8,151 bases of DNA from Candidatus Odyssella thessalonicensis (GCA_005240015.1 SBBV01000557.1:1-8151); one strand, 5' to 3'. Shown: positions 1 through 7,399, counted from the stretch's first letter. Numbers and translations are program-made. The notes: generated from the sequence alone by a model not told the origin.

Positions 1-843
1 CGCATCGCCTGGCTCTGCTACGGCACCGCGATTCCGTGGGCTCTCTTCACGCTGCTCATCTACGTCACGATTGTCGTCGGCGGCCTCGTCAAGAGCGTCG
101 GGCGCGACTACACGCCGACGCTCGAATATTTCGCCACCGGCTTCGCCGTCGAGTGGACCGAACGAGGGCTCCGCTTCGCCGGCGCGGCCTGGGATTCGTT
201 CTGGACCACGCTCACGATCTCGGCGATCTCGGCGCCGCTCACGGCCCTCGTCGGACTGCTCACCGCGTTCCTGCTCGCGCGTCAGACCTTCGTCGGCCGG
301 CGCAGCTTCGAGCTCGCCACGATGCTGAGCTTCGCCATTCCGGGAACGGTGGTCGGTGTCAGCTACATCCTCGCCTTCAACGTGCCGCCGATCGAGATCA
401 CCGGCACCGGCCTCGTCCTCGTCGTCTGCTTCGTCTTCCGCAACATGCCGGTCGGCGTGCGCGCCGGCATCGCGACGATGAGTCAGATCGACAAGAGCCT
501 CGACGAGGCCTCGCACGTGCTCGGCGCCCGCTCGTTCACGACGATCCGCCGCGTGATCCTGCCGCTGCTGCGGCCCGCCATGGTCGCGGCGCTCGTCTAT
601 TCCTTCGTGCGCGCGATGACCGCGGTGAGCGCGGTGATCTTTCTCGTCTCGGCCGAATACAACATGGCCACCGCCTACATCGTCGGCCGCGTCGAGGCGG
701 GCGAGTTCGGCCTCGCCATCGCCTATTCCTCGGTCCTGATCCTGGTGATGCTGGCCGCCATCGGATTGATCCAGGTTCTGGTCGGCGAACGACGGACCGG
801 CCAGCGCTCGGCGCGTTCGGCCGCGCTGCAGGTTGCGGGCTGA
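1..843 (+). CDS. ABC transporter permease, FbpB-like, C-terminal part (5' truncated by window edge)
   Basis: The frame is open from base 1 to the TGA at 841-843, giving 280 residues with no start, so the gene begins upstream of the window. It is an inner-membrane permease subunit of an ABC importer. Hydrophobic segments lie at about residues 5-30, 70-95, 104-127, 137-150, 190-213 and 238-263. The cytoplasmic EAA loop that docks on the ATPase is clear: E169-A170 with G175 and the ILP ending at P188. The preceding hydrophobic stretch plus long linker suggests the second half of a two-domain FbpB/AfuB-type permease (iron(III) or related solutes), but a single-domain protein cannot be excluded. 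The ATPase gene starts 3 nt after the stop, so the two are surely co-transcribed. Substrate is not determinable here; the binding protein is presumably further upstream. Confidence 0.88.
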   Translation, partial: RIAWLCYGTAIPWALFTLLIYVTIVVGGLVKSVGRDYTPTLEYFATGFAVEWTERGLRFAGAAWDSFWTTLTISAISAPLTALVGLLTAFLLARQTFVGRRSFELATMLSFAIPGTVVGVSYILAFNVPPIEITGTGLVLVVCFVFRNMPVGVRAGIATMSQIDKSLDEASHVLGARSFTTIRRVILPLLRPAMVAALVYSFVRAMTAVSAVIFLVSAEYNMATAYIVGRVEAGEFGLAIAYSSVLILVMLAAIGLIQVLVGERRTGQRSARSAALQVAG

Positions 844-846
844 GCC

Positions 847-1911
847 ATGGCCGGCGGTCCCGCATCGGTGGAGTTCCGCGCGGTCGTGAAGCGCTACGGC
901 GCCGTCACCGCGGTCGACGGCGTCTCGTTCACGATCGAGCCGGGGACGCTCGCGACGCTGCTCGGGCCCTCCGGCTGCGGCAAGACGACGACGCTCAGGC
1001 TCATCGCCGGCCTCGAATTGGCCACGGAAGGCCAGATCCTGATCGGCGGCCGCGACGTGACGCGCCGCGCCGCCGCCGAGCGTGACGTCTCGATGGTGTT
1101 CCAATCCTATGCGCTGTTCCCGCACATGACCGTGCTCGAGAACGCCGCCTACGGGCCCATCGTCGACGGCACGCCGCGGAAAGAAGCGCACGCGATGGCG
1201 CGCGCCAAGCTCGAGCTGGTGGGCCTCTCCGGTTTCGAAGCGCGCATGCCGTCCGAGCTCTCGGGCGGCCAGCAGCAGCGCGTCGCGGTGGCGCGCGCGC
1301 TCGTGCTCGAGCCGCAGGTCCTGCTGTTCGACGAGCCGCTCTCGAACCTCGACGCCAAGCTGCGCCGGCGCGTGCGCGAGGACATCCGCGAGCTGCAGCG
1401 CCGGCTCAACCTCACGGTCGTCTACGTCACGCACGACCAGCAGGAGGCGCTGGCGGTGTCGGATCGCGTGATCGTCATGTCGAACGCCCGGATCGCGCAG
1501 GCGGGCTCGCCGCGCGATCTCTATGAGCGGCCGGCGAACCGGTTCGTGGCCGACTTCATCGGCGACGCCAACGTCGTCGCGGCCGAGCTCATCGAGGTCT
1601 CGGGCGACCGCGCCAAGGTGGTGCTCGGCGGCATCGCGCTCGAGCTCGAGCGCCGCGGCGCGCGGCCGGGACCGGTCACGGTCGCGATCCGCCCCGAGGC
1701 ACTCCTGCTCTCGGCAGATCGTCCCGCGGCACCGGCCGCACCGGGGCGCATCGGCAAGGCCGCCTATCTCGGCACGCACATGGAATACACGGTGACCAGC
1801 GCGCTCGGCGAGCTGTTCGTCATCGACCGCATGCCGTCGCGCGCGTTCGCCGCGGGCGCCGAGGTGTGGATCAGCCTGCCCGGCACCGGCGTCGCGATCG
1901 TGCCGGAATGA
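847..1911 (+). CDS. ABC transporter ATP-binding protein, PotA/FbpC type (first of two)
   Basis: This 354-residue cytoplasmic ATPase energises import through the permease encoded just upstream. All nucleotide-binding motifs are present and intact: Walker A GPSGCGKT (40-47), Q-loop Q86 in VFQSYALFPHMTV, signature LSGGQQQR (138-145), Walker B LLFDEP (159-164), D-loop SNLD (166-169) and switch H196. A C-terminal regulatory region follows, with a TOBE-like part at about 300-354. Length and layout are those of the polyamine/iron(III)/sugar (PotA, FbpC, MalK) group. The ATG at 847 is chosen because it lies 3 nt after the permease stop and the ABC fold begins within 10 residues; the Shine-Dalgarno is weak, so translation may depend on coupling. 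It probably belongs to the upstream importer, since the next importer has its own ATPase. Iron(III) is a guess from the partner permease. Confidence 0.93.
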   Translation: MAGGPASVEFRAVVKRYGAVTAVDGVSFTIEPGTLATLLGPSGCGKTTTLRLIAGLELATEGQILIGGRDVTRRAAAERDVSMVFQSYALFPHMTVLENAAYGPIVDGTPRKEAHAMARAKLELVGLSGFEARMPSELSGGQQQRVAVARALVLEPQVLLFDEPLSNLDAKLRRRVREDIRELQRRLNLTVVYVTHDQQEALAVSDRVIVMSNARIAQAGSPRDLYERPANRFVADFIGDANVVAAELIEVSGDRAKVVLGGIALELERRGARPGPVTVAIRPEALLLSADRPAAPAAPGRIGKAAYLGTHMEYTVTSALGELFVIDRMPSRAFAAGAEVWISLPGTGVAIVPE

Positions 1912-1928
1912 CCGGAAACCGCCTGTCG

Positions 1929-1957
1929 TTGTTTCGTCGTGCAATCCGTAGTACATG
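1929..1957 (+). promoter_or_regulatory. possible housekeeping-type promoter before the second importer
   Basis: The 84-nt gap between the two ATPase genes holds TTGTTT (1929-1934) and TACATG (1952-1957), separated by 17 nt. Each hexamer matches the sigma-70 consensus at only 3 of 6 positions. Support is the exact spacing, the locally lower GC content, and the fact that this is the only sizeable gap in the first 5.9 kb. If real, it starts a separate transcript for the second importer. Chance is a fair alternative. Confidence 0.22.
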
Positions 1958-1985
1958 AAGCGAACCGCCCTGGCTCGCAGAGCGC

Positions 1986-1992
1986 GAGAGGA
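1986..1992 (+). promoter_or_regulatory. ribosome binding site that decides the start at 1996
   Basis: GAGAGGA ends 3 nt before ATG 1996. The frame stays open upstream to a GTG at 1939, but that codon has no purine-rich site before it, and the 19 extra residues would precede the usual beginning of the ABC domain. The spacing is short but usable. Confidence 0.6.
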
Positions 1993-1995
1993 TCG

Positions 1996-3099
1996 ATGCG
2001 CAGTGCATCCCTCGATGTCGAGCGCGTGGCGATTCGCTACGGCGCCACGCCGGTCTTGCACGACGTCTCGCTGACCGTGGCGCCCGGCCAGTTCGTGGCG
2101 CTCTTGGGCGCTTCGGGCTGCGGCAAGACGAGCTTGCTGCGGGCGATCTCGGGGTTCGTGCGCGTGGCCTCGGGCCGCATCACCGTCTCCGGCGAAGACA
2201 TCACCAATCTCCCGCCCGAGCGGCGCGACATGGCGATGGTGTTCCAGTCCTATGCGCTCTGGCCGCACATGACCGTGGCCGGCAACATCGGCTACGGATT
2301 GAAGCTGCGGCGCGTCAATCGGGCGGGGCGGGCAAAGCGCATCGCCGAGGTGCTGCGTCTCCTTGGCCTCGACGGCCTTGCCGACCGGCCGGTGACAGAG
2401 CTCTCGGGCGGCCAGCGCCAGCGCGTGGCGCTGGGCCGCGCGCTCGCGATCAATCCGCGCATTCTTTTGCTCGACGAGCCGCTCTCGAATCTCGACGCGC
2501 GCATCCGCCAGACCGTGCGGCACGAGATCAAAGCGCTGCAGAAGGAGCTCGGTATTACTGCCGTGCATGTGACACACGACCGCGAGGAGGCCATGGTGAT
2601 GGCCGACCGCATCGCGGTGATGAACGCGGGCCGCATCGTCCAGTTCGGGACTCCGGCCGGGGTCTACAACCGCCCGAACTCGGCCTTCGTCGCGACGTTC
2701 CTCGGCGCCGACAATGTCGTCGCCCTCGACGCGCACTCGGATGAGCAGACCGTGCGCATTGCGGCCGCCACCGATCACGACGCGGCCACGCTTCACCGCG
2801 CCAACGGAGCGGGCGCGGGCGTGCATCTCGTCGAAACGCTGAATGGCTCGGCGCAGGCGCATTTCCGCGCGGCCTCGGCGCGGCTCATCGGTGCCGGCGA
2901 CGCCGCACCCGATGCGCTGGTGCTGCGCGGCCGCATCGCGCAGTGCTCCTACCCAGGCGGCGTCTTCCGCTACGCCATCGCCGTCGGCAGCCAGCAATTC
3001 ATGGTCGACGACGCGCGCGAGCGGGTGCCGGGCGAGGCGGTCGGCATCGCCGTGCCGGCCCAGGCGCTGCACATCTTCCCGGCCTCCGGCCATGCCTGA
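1996..3099 (+). CDS. ABC transporter ATP-binding protein, PotA/MalK type (second of two)
   Basis: This 367-residue cytoplasmic ATPase most likely powers the importer encoded directly downstream. Motifs are complete: Walker A GASGCGKTS (38-46), Q-loop Q84 in VFQSYALWPHMTV, signature LSGGQRQR (136-143), Walker B ILLLDEP (156-162), D-loop SNLD (164-167) and switch H194. The C-terminal part is less conserved, with a TOBE-like segment at about 309-362. The start at ATG 1996 is preferred over the in-frame GTG at 1939 because of the GAGAGGA site and the better fit to the family's N-terminus. The binding-protein gene begins 30 nt downstream. The protein is plainly a homologue of the ATPase encoded at 847-1911 but diverges strongly outside the motifs, so it is not a recent tandem copy. 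Substrate unknown. Confidence 0.93.
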   Translation: MRSASLDVERVAIRYGATPVLHDVSLTVAPGQFVALLGASGCGKTSLLRAISGFVRVASGRITVSGEDITNLPPERRDMAMVFQSYALWPHMTVAGNIGYGLKLRRVNRAGRAKRIAEVLRLLGLDGLADRPVTELSGGQRQRVALGRALAINPRILLLDEPLSNLDARIRQTVRHEIKALQKELGITAVHVTHDREEAMVMADRIAVMNAGRIVQFGTPAGVYNRPNSAFVATFLGADNVVALDAHSDEQTVRIAAATDHDAATLHRANGAGAGVHLVETLNGSAQAHFRAASARLIGAGDAAPDALVLRGRIAQCSYPGGVFRYAIAVGSQQFMVDDARERVPGEAVGIAVPAQALHIFPASGHA

Positions 3100-3117
3100 A
3101 ACCAGCAATCACCATAT

Positions 3118-3124
3118 GGGAGGA
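3118..3124 (+). promoter_or_regulatory. strong ribosome binding site of the solute-binding protein gene
   Basis: GGGAGGA lies 5 nt before ATG 3130 and is the best Shine-Dalgarno in the importer operon. This fits the high synthesis that periplasmic binding proteins need relative to their membrane partners. Confidence 0.75.
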
Positions 3125-3129
3125 CTCCG

Positions 3130-4275
3130 ATGATCGACCGTCGTCTCTTCCTTGCCAGCGCCGCGCTCGCCGCGCTCGCGGCTGCGCCGCTGCACGCGCA
3201 GGTCATCATCAACGTGGTGACCGCCGGCGACCAGAACATGGTCGACTACATCACCGATTTCCTCGCGCCGCAGTTCGAGAAGCGCAATCCCGGCGTGCGC
3301 GTGCGTGCCAGCGGCACCGGGCCGGGCGACGCCGGCTCGCAGAAGATCTACGAGAAGCTGGCCGCGCAGCAGAAGGCGGGCACGCAAGCCTGGGACGTGG
3401 ATGTCGCGGTCGTGCACCAGAAGATGGCGGGGACGATGGTGCAGGAGAAGCTGCTCGCCGCCTATCGCGACTCGATCGAGACCGGCAAGCTGGTCACGCG
3501 CGACACGGCAAAGCAGGCGCTCGGCGCCAATGTCGACGGCTACGTGCTGCCGATGTTCCACAGCCAGACCGCACTCGCCTACAACCCGGCCATGGTCAAG
3601 GCACCGCCCAAGACCTACGACGAGCTCGTCGCCTGGGTGAAGGCGAATCCCAAGAAGTTCGGCTACAACGGCATCAAGGGCGGCATGTCGGGCGTCGCCT
3701 TCGTCGTGGGCTGGATGTACGCCTATGGCGGCATGACCGAGAAGCTGCTGGCCGGGCCCTACGATCCCAGCGCCAAGAACGGCTGGGATGCGCCGCTCGC
3801 CCGCCTCAAGGACTTCAACCGGAACGTCACGCTGACGCCCGGCAACGCCGGCACGCTCGACGCGCTCAATCGGGGTGAGATCGCGATGGGGCCCGTGTGG
3901 GTCGACATGTTCTACACCTGGATCGCCGACGGGAAGCTGCCGCCCAGCTTGAAGCTGCAGATCCTCGGTCCCGGCATGCCGGGCCAGCCGATGTACTACG
4001 TGATCCCGGCCAAGGCCGCGCAGGCCGAGGTGGCGAAGAAGTTCGTTGCCTTCGCGACCAGCCCCGAGATCCAGGCCGAGGGCATCGTCAAGCGCTTCAA
4101 CTGGTATCCCGGCATCGACGCCGAGCACGTGAAGGCCAAGCTCGACGAAAAGACCTGGAGCAAGCTGTTCAGCGACGTGACGCCCAAAGAGCTTTCGGAC
4201 AAAGGCAAACCGTTCCCGCTCGGCTCCTATTTCACCGACATCCTAGAGGCCTACGAGCGGAAGGTCGCAAATTGA
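3130..4275 (+). CDS. periplasmic solute-binding protein of an ABC importer, Tat-like signal
   Basis: This 381-residue protein should capture the substrate in the periplasm and deliver it to the two permeases encoded next. Residues 1-23 form a signal peptide: Arg4-Arg5 in DRRLFLAS resembles the twin-arginine (Tat) motif, followed by an Ala/Leu core and a cleavage site after LHA (Ala23, before Gln24). The mature part shows the layout of extracellular solute-binding protein family 1: an N-terminal beta strand from about 25, the PPKTYDELVAWVK segment (159-171), and LNRGEIAMGPVWVDM (247-261), which is typical of the hinge and second lobe. Trp219, Trp257, Trp264 and Trp325 are possible binding-cleft aromatics. 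Length is normal for the family. The gene sits between its ATPase and permeases, with a strong ribosome site. The substrate cannot be assigned; polyamine, sugar, phosphonate or YnjB-like roles are all possible. Confidence 0.88.
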   Translation: MIDRRLFLASAALAALAAAPLHAQVIINVVTAGDQNMVDYITDFLAPQFEKRNPGVRVRASGTGPGDAGSQKIYEKLAAQQKAGTQAWDVDVAVVHQKMAGTMVQEKLLAAYRDSIETGKLVTRDTAKQALGANVDGYVLPMFHSQTALAYNPAMVKAPPKTYDELVAWVKANPKKFGYNGIKGGMSGVAFVVGWMYAYGGMTEKLLAGPYDPSAKNGWDAPLARLKDFNRNVTLTPGNAGTLDALNRGEIAMGPVWVDMFYTWIADGKLPPSLKLQILGPGMPGQPMYYVIPAKAAQAEVAKKFVAFATSPEIQAEGIVKRFNWYPGIDAEHVKAKLDEKTWSKLFSDVTPKELSDKGKPFPLGSYFTDILEAYERKVAN

Positions 4276-5144
4276 GCGAGCCCGCGGCGGCATCCCGCGC
4301 GCCCGCGCGGGATGCCGGCGGCGCGGGGACCGGCCTTCTCCTGCTGGCCCCCGCGCTGCTGATGGTCACGGCGCTTTTTCTCTACCCGCTCGGCTATTCG
4401 CTGACGGGCGCGTTCCGCGGCGTCGACGGGGCGTGGACGCTCGCCAATTTCACGAAGTCGTTCGAGCTCTACAGCCGCGACATCGGCTTCACGGTGGCGA
4501 TTATCGGCCTCTCGACGCTGCTGATCGCCTTCTTCTCGATCGCGATCGGCGGCTATCTCACGCTCGGCGAGAACCGCACCGCGGTCGTGATCCTGCGCTG
4601 GCTCTATCGCTGGCCGCTGTTCATCCCGTTCATCGTCGCGGGGCAACTGATGCGGGCGTTCCTGGCGCGCAACGGCATGCTCAACAACACGCTGATGGCG
4701 ATGGGCGTGCTCGACCCCGCCGACGCGCCGAGTCTGCTCGATTGGCGGGGCATCGTGATCGCGTTCGTCTGGAAGCAGACGCCGTTCGTGGCGCTGCTCG
4801 TGGCCGGCGCCATGGCGACGCTCGACCGCTCGACGATCGAGGCGGCGCGCAATCTCGGCGCCGGGCGCCTGCGCATCCTGATCGAGATCGTGGTGCCGCA
4901 GGTGCGGCAGACGCTCGTCGTCGGCCTCGTGCTCTCCTTCGTCACGATGATGTCGGTGCTGTCGGTACCGCTCATGATCAACGCGCAGTCGCCGACGATG
5001 ATCACGGTCGACATGGCGTTTCGCATCAACGCCTATGGCGACTATGGCGTGGCCAACGCGCTCGGCTTCCTCTCCTGCGCGCTCACCGGCGCCGTCGCCT
5101 GGATCTATCTCCGCCACGGCATCCGCGAGCGGGGCCGGCAATGA
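4272..5144 (+). CDS. ABC transporter permease, PotB-like (TTG start)
   Basis: This 290-residue inner-membrane subunit forms half of the translocation channel. The TTG at 4272 overlaps the binding-protein stop as TTGA. It is preferred because GGAAGG (4259-4264) precedes it by 7 nt and the only later in-frame start before the core is Met31, inside the first membrane helix. Helices lie at about 22-44, 73-97, 113-131, 160-182, 213-235 and near the C-terminus. The EAA loop is E190-A191-A192, G196 and P209, which contacts the ATPase. The N-terminal tail, about 20 residues rich in Ala, Arg and Pro, is encoded by a long perfect inverted repeat (4288-4317). The next permease overlaps by ATGA, so the two are made together. 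The family is the PotB/UgpA-like half of two-permease importers. Confidence 0.9.
   Translation: MSEPAAASRAPARDAGGAGTGLLLLAPALLMVTALFLYPLGYSLTGAFRGVDGAWTLANFTKSFELYSRDIGFTVAIIGLSTLLIAFFSIAIGGYLTLGENRTAVVILRWLYRWPLFIPFIVAGQLMRAFLARNGMLNNTLMAMGVLDPADAPSLLDWRGIVIAFVWKQTPFVALLVAGAMATLDRSTIEAARNLGAGRLRILIEIVVPQVRQTLVVGLVLSFVTMMSVLSVPLMINAQSPTMITVDMAFRINAYGDYGVANALGFLSCALTGAVAWIYLRHGIRERGRQ
4288..4317 (+). repeat. 14-bp perfect inverted repeat at the binding-protein/permease junction
   Basis: Left arm 4288-4301 and right arm 4304-4317 are exact reverse complements with a 2-nt centre; opening the innermost pair gives a 4-nt loop. The stem is nearly all G and C. It begins 13 nt after the binding-protein stop codon and lies wholly within codons 6-16 of the permease. 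No T-run follows, so it is not a classical terminator. A stable hairpin here could protect the 3' end of the binding-protein message and slow permease translation or transcription. The sequence is certain; the role is inferred. Confidence 0.7.
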
Positions 5145-5941
5145 AGCTGGGCTGGATCATCCGCGGCGTCCTGCTCGGCGCGCTCGCCGTCGCCGTGTTC
5201 GGGCCGCTCGTCAACATGCTGCTCTGGGCGGTGGCCGAGCGCTGGTACTTCCCGGCCAAGCTGCCGATCGAGTACGGCTTCAGCTATTGGGAGCGCGTGT
5301 TCCGGCCGCGCGGCAACGCGATGGAGTCGCTGTTCAACAGCGTCGTCATCGCCGGCGGCACGGTGGCGCTCTGCCTCGCGGTGGCGCTGCCGGCCGGCTA
5401 CGCGCTGGCGCGCCTCCGCCTCCCGCTCCGCAGCCTGATCCTGCTCGCGTTCCTCTTGCCGCAGGCGGTGCCGAACCTCGCGGTCTACATCAACGTCGCG
5501 CGCATCTTCTATTCGCTCGGGCTCAACGGCACGATCGCCGGCGTCGTGCTCGTCCACACGGTGCACGGCCTCCTTTTCGCGGTGTGGATCACGACCGCGG
5601 CCTTCGCCGCCGTCGACCGCGAGCTCGAGCAGGCCGCGCGCAACATGGGGGCCGGGCCCTTGCGCACCTTCTTCACCGTCACGCTGCCGCTGGCGGCGCC
5701 CGGCATCCTCGCCTCGGCGATCTTCGTGTTTCTGGAATCGCTCGACGAATTCACCGGCACCTATTTCGTCGGCGTGCCCGACGTCATGACCTTGCCGCTG
5801 CTGCTCTACAACGCGAGCGCCGGCGGCAACTATCAGATCGCCTCGATCACGGCGCTGATCCTCCTCATTCCCTCGATCGGCTTCATGCTGTTCGTCGAGC
5901 GCTTCCTGCGCGCCGATGTGCTCGCGAAGATGGGCGGCTGA
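5141..5941 (+). CDS. ABC transporter permease, PotC-like
   Basis: This 266-residue inner-membrane subunit is the second half of the importer channel. ATG 5141 overlaps the previous stop as ATGA, which suggests translational coupling. Membrane helices are visible at about 7-31, 65-90, 97-120, 131-154, 187-208 and 232-252. The EAA loop reads E163-Q164-A165-A166 with G170 and the TLP ending at P183, matching the docking motif of the partner permease. Length is typical of PotC/UgpE-like single-domain permeases. It is the last gene of the importer operon; a convergent gene begins its own 3' end 136 nt later. Confidence 0.92.
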   Translation: MKLGWIIRGVLLGALAVAVFGPLVNMLLWAVAERWYFPAKLPIEYGFSYWERVFRPRGNAMESLFNSVVIAGGTVALCLAVALPAGYALARLRLPLRSLILLAFLLPQAVPNLAVYINVARIFYSLGLNGTIAGVVLVHTVHGLLFAVWITTAAFAAVDRELEQAARNMGAGPLRTFFTVTLPLAAPGILASAIFVFLESLDEFTGTYFVGVPDVMTLPLLLYNASAGGNYQIASITALILLIPSIGFMLFVERFLRADVLAKMGG

Positions 5942-6032
5942 CGACCAAGTCGCAGCGCCGGCTGACTTCTGGAATAAGGCACTGCGGCACAAATCGGCGG
6001 TAGGTTCCTGCAAACGCGCGCAATTCGGTTGC

Positions 6033-6069
6033 CGATCGCTCGCATTGAGCGATCGCAGATCGGATCTGC
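6033..6069. terminator. tandem hairpins between convergent genes, possible bidirectional terminator
   Basis: The 136-nt gap between the importer operon and the nrsF 3' end holds two adjoining palindromes. The first has 9-bp arms at 6033-6041 and 6047-6055 around the 5-nt loop GCATT. The second is a near-palindrome, GCAGATC (6055-6061), one G, then GATCTGC (6063-6069). They share base 6055, so both cannot be fully paired at once. Neither is followed by a T-run on either strand, so factor-independent termination is doubtful. Position between two converging transcripts is the main argument. Confidence 0.4.
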
Positions 6070-6077
6070 CCGATGGG

Positions 6078-6740
6078 TCATCCCGGCAGGACGCGCGGCG
6101 CCATCGCGCGCAGAATCTTCCTGCCGAAGGTCCCGGCCAAGGTCACGATGAGCGCCGCCACGCCCAAATTCCAGATCATAACCATGACTGTCGCGTCGAG
6201 ATTGTGGAATAGGGTCAAGGCCGCGGCCGTGATCGCCGCCACGGCGAGACTGCCGCCCAAGGCCACCTCATAGGGCCGCACCAGCGCCCCGTGGCGCAAC
6301 AGGAAGAGCAGGGCCACCGACAAAGGGACGCTGGTGAGCAGCAGCGTCGCGAAGCAGCGCGCAATCTCGCCAAGTGTGACGGCGCCCGGCACAAGCCCGA
6401 CCCAGTTGACGATGCACCCGTATCCGATCGTCGAAAGCCAGAGGACGAGCGAAGGAGCCGGCAGCAGCGACCAAAGCCGCGATCGGTCGGGAAGACTCAT
6501 GAACGACGCGGCCACCGCCGCGAGGATTCCAGTGAGCAGCGACGCGCCGAGGCCGATCCCGAAGACCGGTTCCCGCAGACGTTCGACGAGATCGGGGCGC
6601 GGCCCCTGGCTGATAGCGAGCAGCAGCAGGACCAGGGCCGCGATGATGATCCAGATCCATGCGCGCGCCATCGGCCGGACGCGGCGCACCGGCGCTGCGT
6701 TCGCGGCCAAGGCATTGATGAACTCTGGAGTCGTGATCAC
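6078..6740 (-). CDS. nrsF: NrsF-family (DUF1109) membrane anti-sigma factor
   Basis: This 220-residue inner-membrane protein should bind and silence the ECF sigma factor encoded just upstream. Six hydrophobic helices are visible at about 27-44, 58-81, 89-110, 128-147, 157-178 and 184-209, with a short cytoplasmic N-terminus. The ending, with a Trp-containing helix and GTFGRKILR, is typical of DUF1109. GTG 6740 overlaps the sigma stop as GTGA, with a modest GAGG site 9 nt upstream, so the pair is translationally coupled. Cysteines occur only at 109 and 129. In Caulobacter NrsF, as I recall, Cys131 and Cys181 matter for the metal response; Cys129 here may match the first, while the second position appears to be Asn180 (LFHN), so sensing may differ. 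Family assignment rests on topology, length, motif and partnership. Confidence 0.85.
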   Translation of the reverse strand: MITTPEFINALAANAAPVRRVRPMARAWIWIIIAALVLLLLAISQGPRPDLVERLREPVFGIGLGASLLTGILAAVAASFMSLPDRSRLWSLLPAPSLVLWLSTIGYGCIVNWVGLVPGAVTLGEIARCFATLLLTSVPLSVALLFLLRHGALVRPYEVALGGSLAVAAITAAALTLFHNLDATVMVMIWNLGVAALIVTLAGTFGRKILRAMAPRVLPG

Positions 6741-7399
6741 GTCTCGTGGCCTCGTCTCGTCAACACGCGCTTCAGGGTCCTGAGCGCGCGGTGGCTCGCG
6801 ACCTTGAGCGCGCCGATCGATCGCCCGCTGACGGCTGCGGCCTCCTTCAAGGATCGCTCCTCGAGCTTCAGCAGCCGGACCGCAAAGCGTTGGCCGGGGG
6901 GTAGCTTTTCGACCTCCTCCATCAGCGCGCGCGCATTCGAATCTGCCTCACTGAAGTTCGCTTGAGGCTCGGCAAAGGTTTCGTGCTCGCGGTCGAAGGG
7001 TAGCTCCCGCGCCATTCGGCGGGTCCGGCGGCGCAGCCCGTCGGTGATGCGGCAATTGGCGATGGTGACGAGCCATGGACCGAAGGGCCTCGCCGGATCG
7101 TAGGTGTGACGGATCGCGTGCACCGCCAGCAGAATGTCCTGCACGAAGTCCTCAATATCGGCGGCATCGACTCGGCGCCGGGCCGCGAGCGCGCGGAGAT
7201 AGGGCGCGATCTCCTCGAGCAGGCGATGATAAGCGCCGCGGTCTCCGCTCTGGGCGCGCGCCATCAGGATGGACCAATCCAGCTCGCGGCCGTCGGCGCG
7301 CGCATGCGCGCGGCCTTGGGGGCCGAGCGGATCCACGGTGAGCGCGGAGCCTCCGACAACGGCCAAAGTGGGCGCGCGATTGCGGGAACGCAAGGGCAT
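6737..7399 (-). CDS. sigF: ECF sigma factor, SigF/ECF16-like, paired with NrsF
   Basis: This cytoplasmic RNA polymerase sigma subunit has the two ECF domains. With the ATG at 7399 it has 220 residues. Sigma region 2 spans about 42-125: DWSILMARAQSGDRGAY at its start, DIEDFVQDILLAVH (81-94), the YDPARPFGPWLVTIANC segment of the promoter-melting helix, then a basic RRRTRR stretch. Region 4 is at about 166-210: LPPGQRFAVRLLKLEE followed by a helix-turn-helix, SLKEAAAVSGRSIGALKV. The start is uncertain. The frame stays open far upstream, even into the divergent gene, but the family needs only about 180 residues. ATG 7399 has a weak AGG site; GTG 7336 (199 residues) has GGAGG but 13 nt away; ATG 7264 would clip region 2. 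I see no copy of the GTAACC/CGAA promoter facing this gene, so autoregulation is not evident. Confidence 0.82.
   Translation of the reverse strand: MPLRSRNRAPTLAVVGGSALTVDPLGPQGRAHARADGRELDWSILMARAQSGDRGAYHRLLEEIAPYLRALAARRRVDAADIEDFVQDILLAVHAIRHTYDPARPFGPWLVTIANCRITDGLRRRTRRMARELPFDREHETFAEPQANFSEADSNARALMEEVEKLPPGQRFAVRLLKLEERSLKEAAAVSGRSIGALKVASHRALRTLKRVLTRRGHET

Noticed and set aside
1939..1995. Upstream GTG start for the second ATPase, adding 19 residues
   Set aside because: No ribosome site before the GTG, whereas GAGAGGA precedes ATG 1996, and the ABC domain normally begins right after that position.
1995..2009. Small inverted repeat GATGC/GCATC around the second ATPase start codon
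   Set aside because: Only 5 bp with a 5-nt loop; expected by chance at this scale.
3116..3133. Five-codon mini-frame (Met-Gly-Gly-Leu-Arg) ending in an ATGA overlap with the binding-protein start
   Set aside because: Its codons are the ribosome binding site itself and it has no ribosome site of its own; likely coincidence.
3109..4128. Long minus-strand open frame opposite the binding-protein gene
   Set aside because: The plus-strand frame has a signal peptide, a strong ribosome site and a clear family match; the opposite frame is His/Arg/Gly-rich with no recognisable domain.
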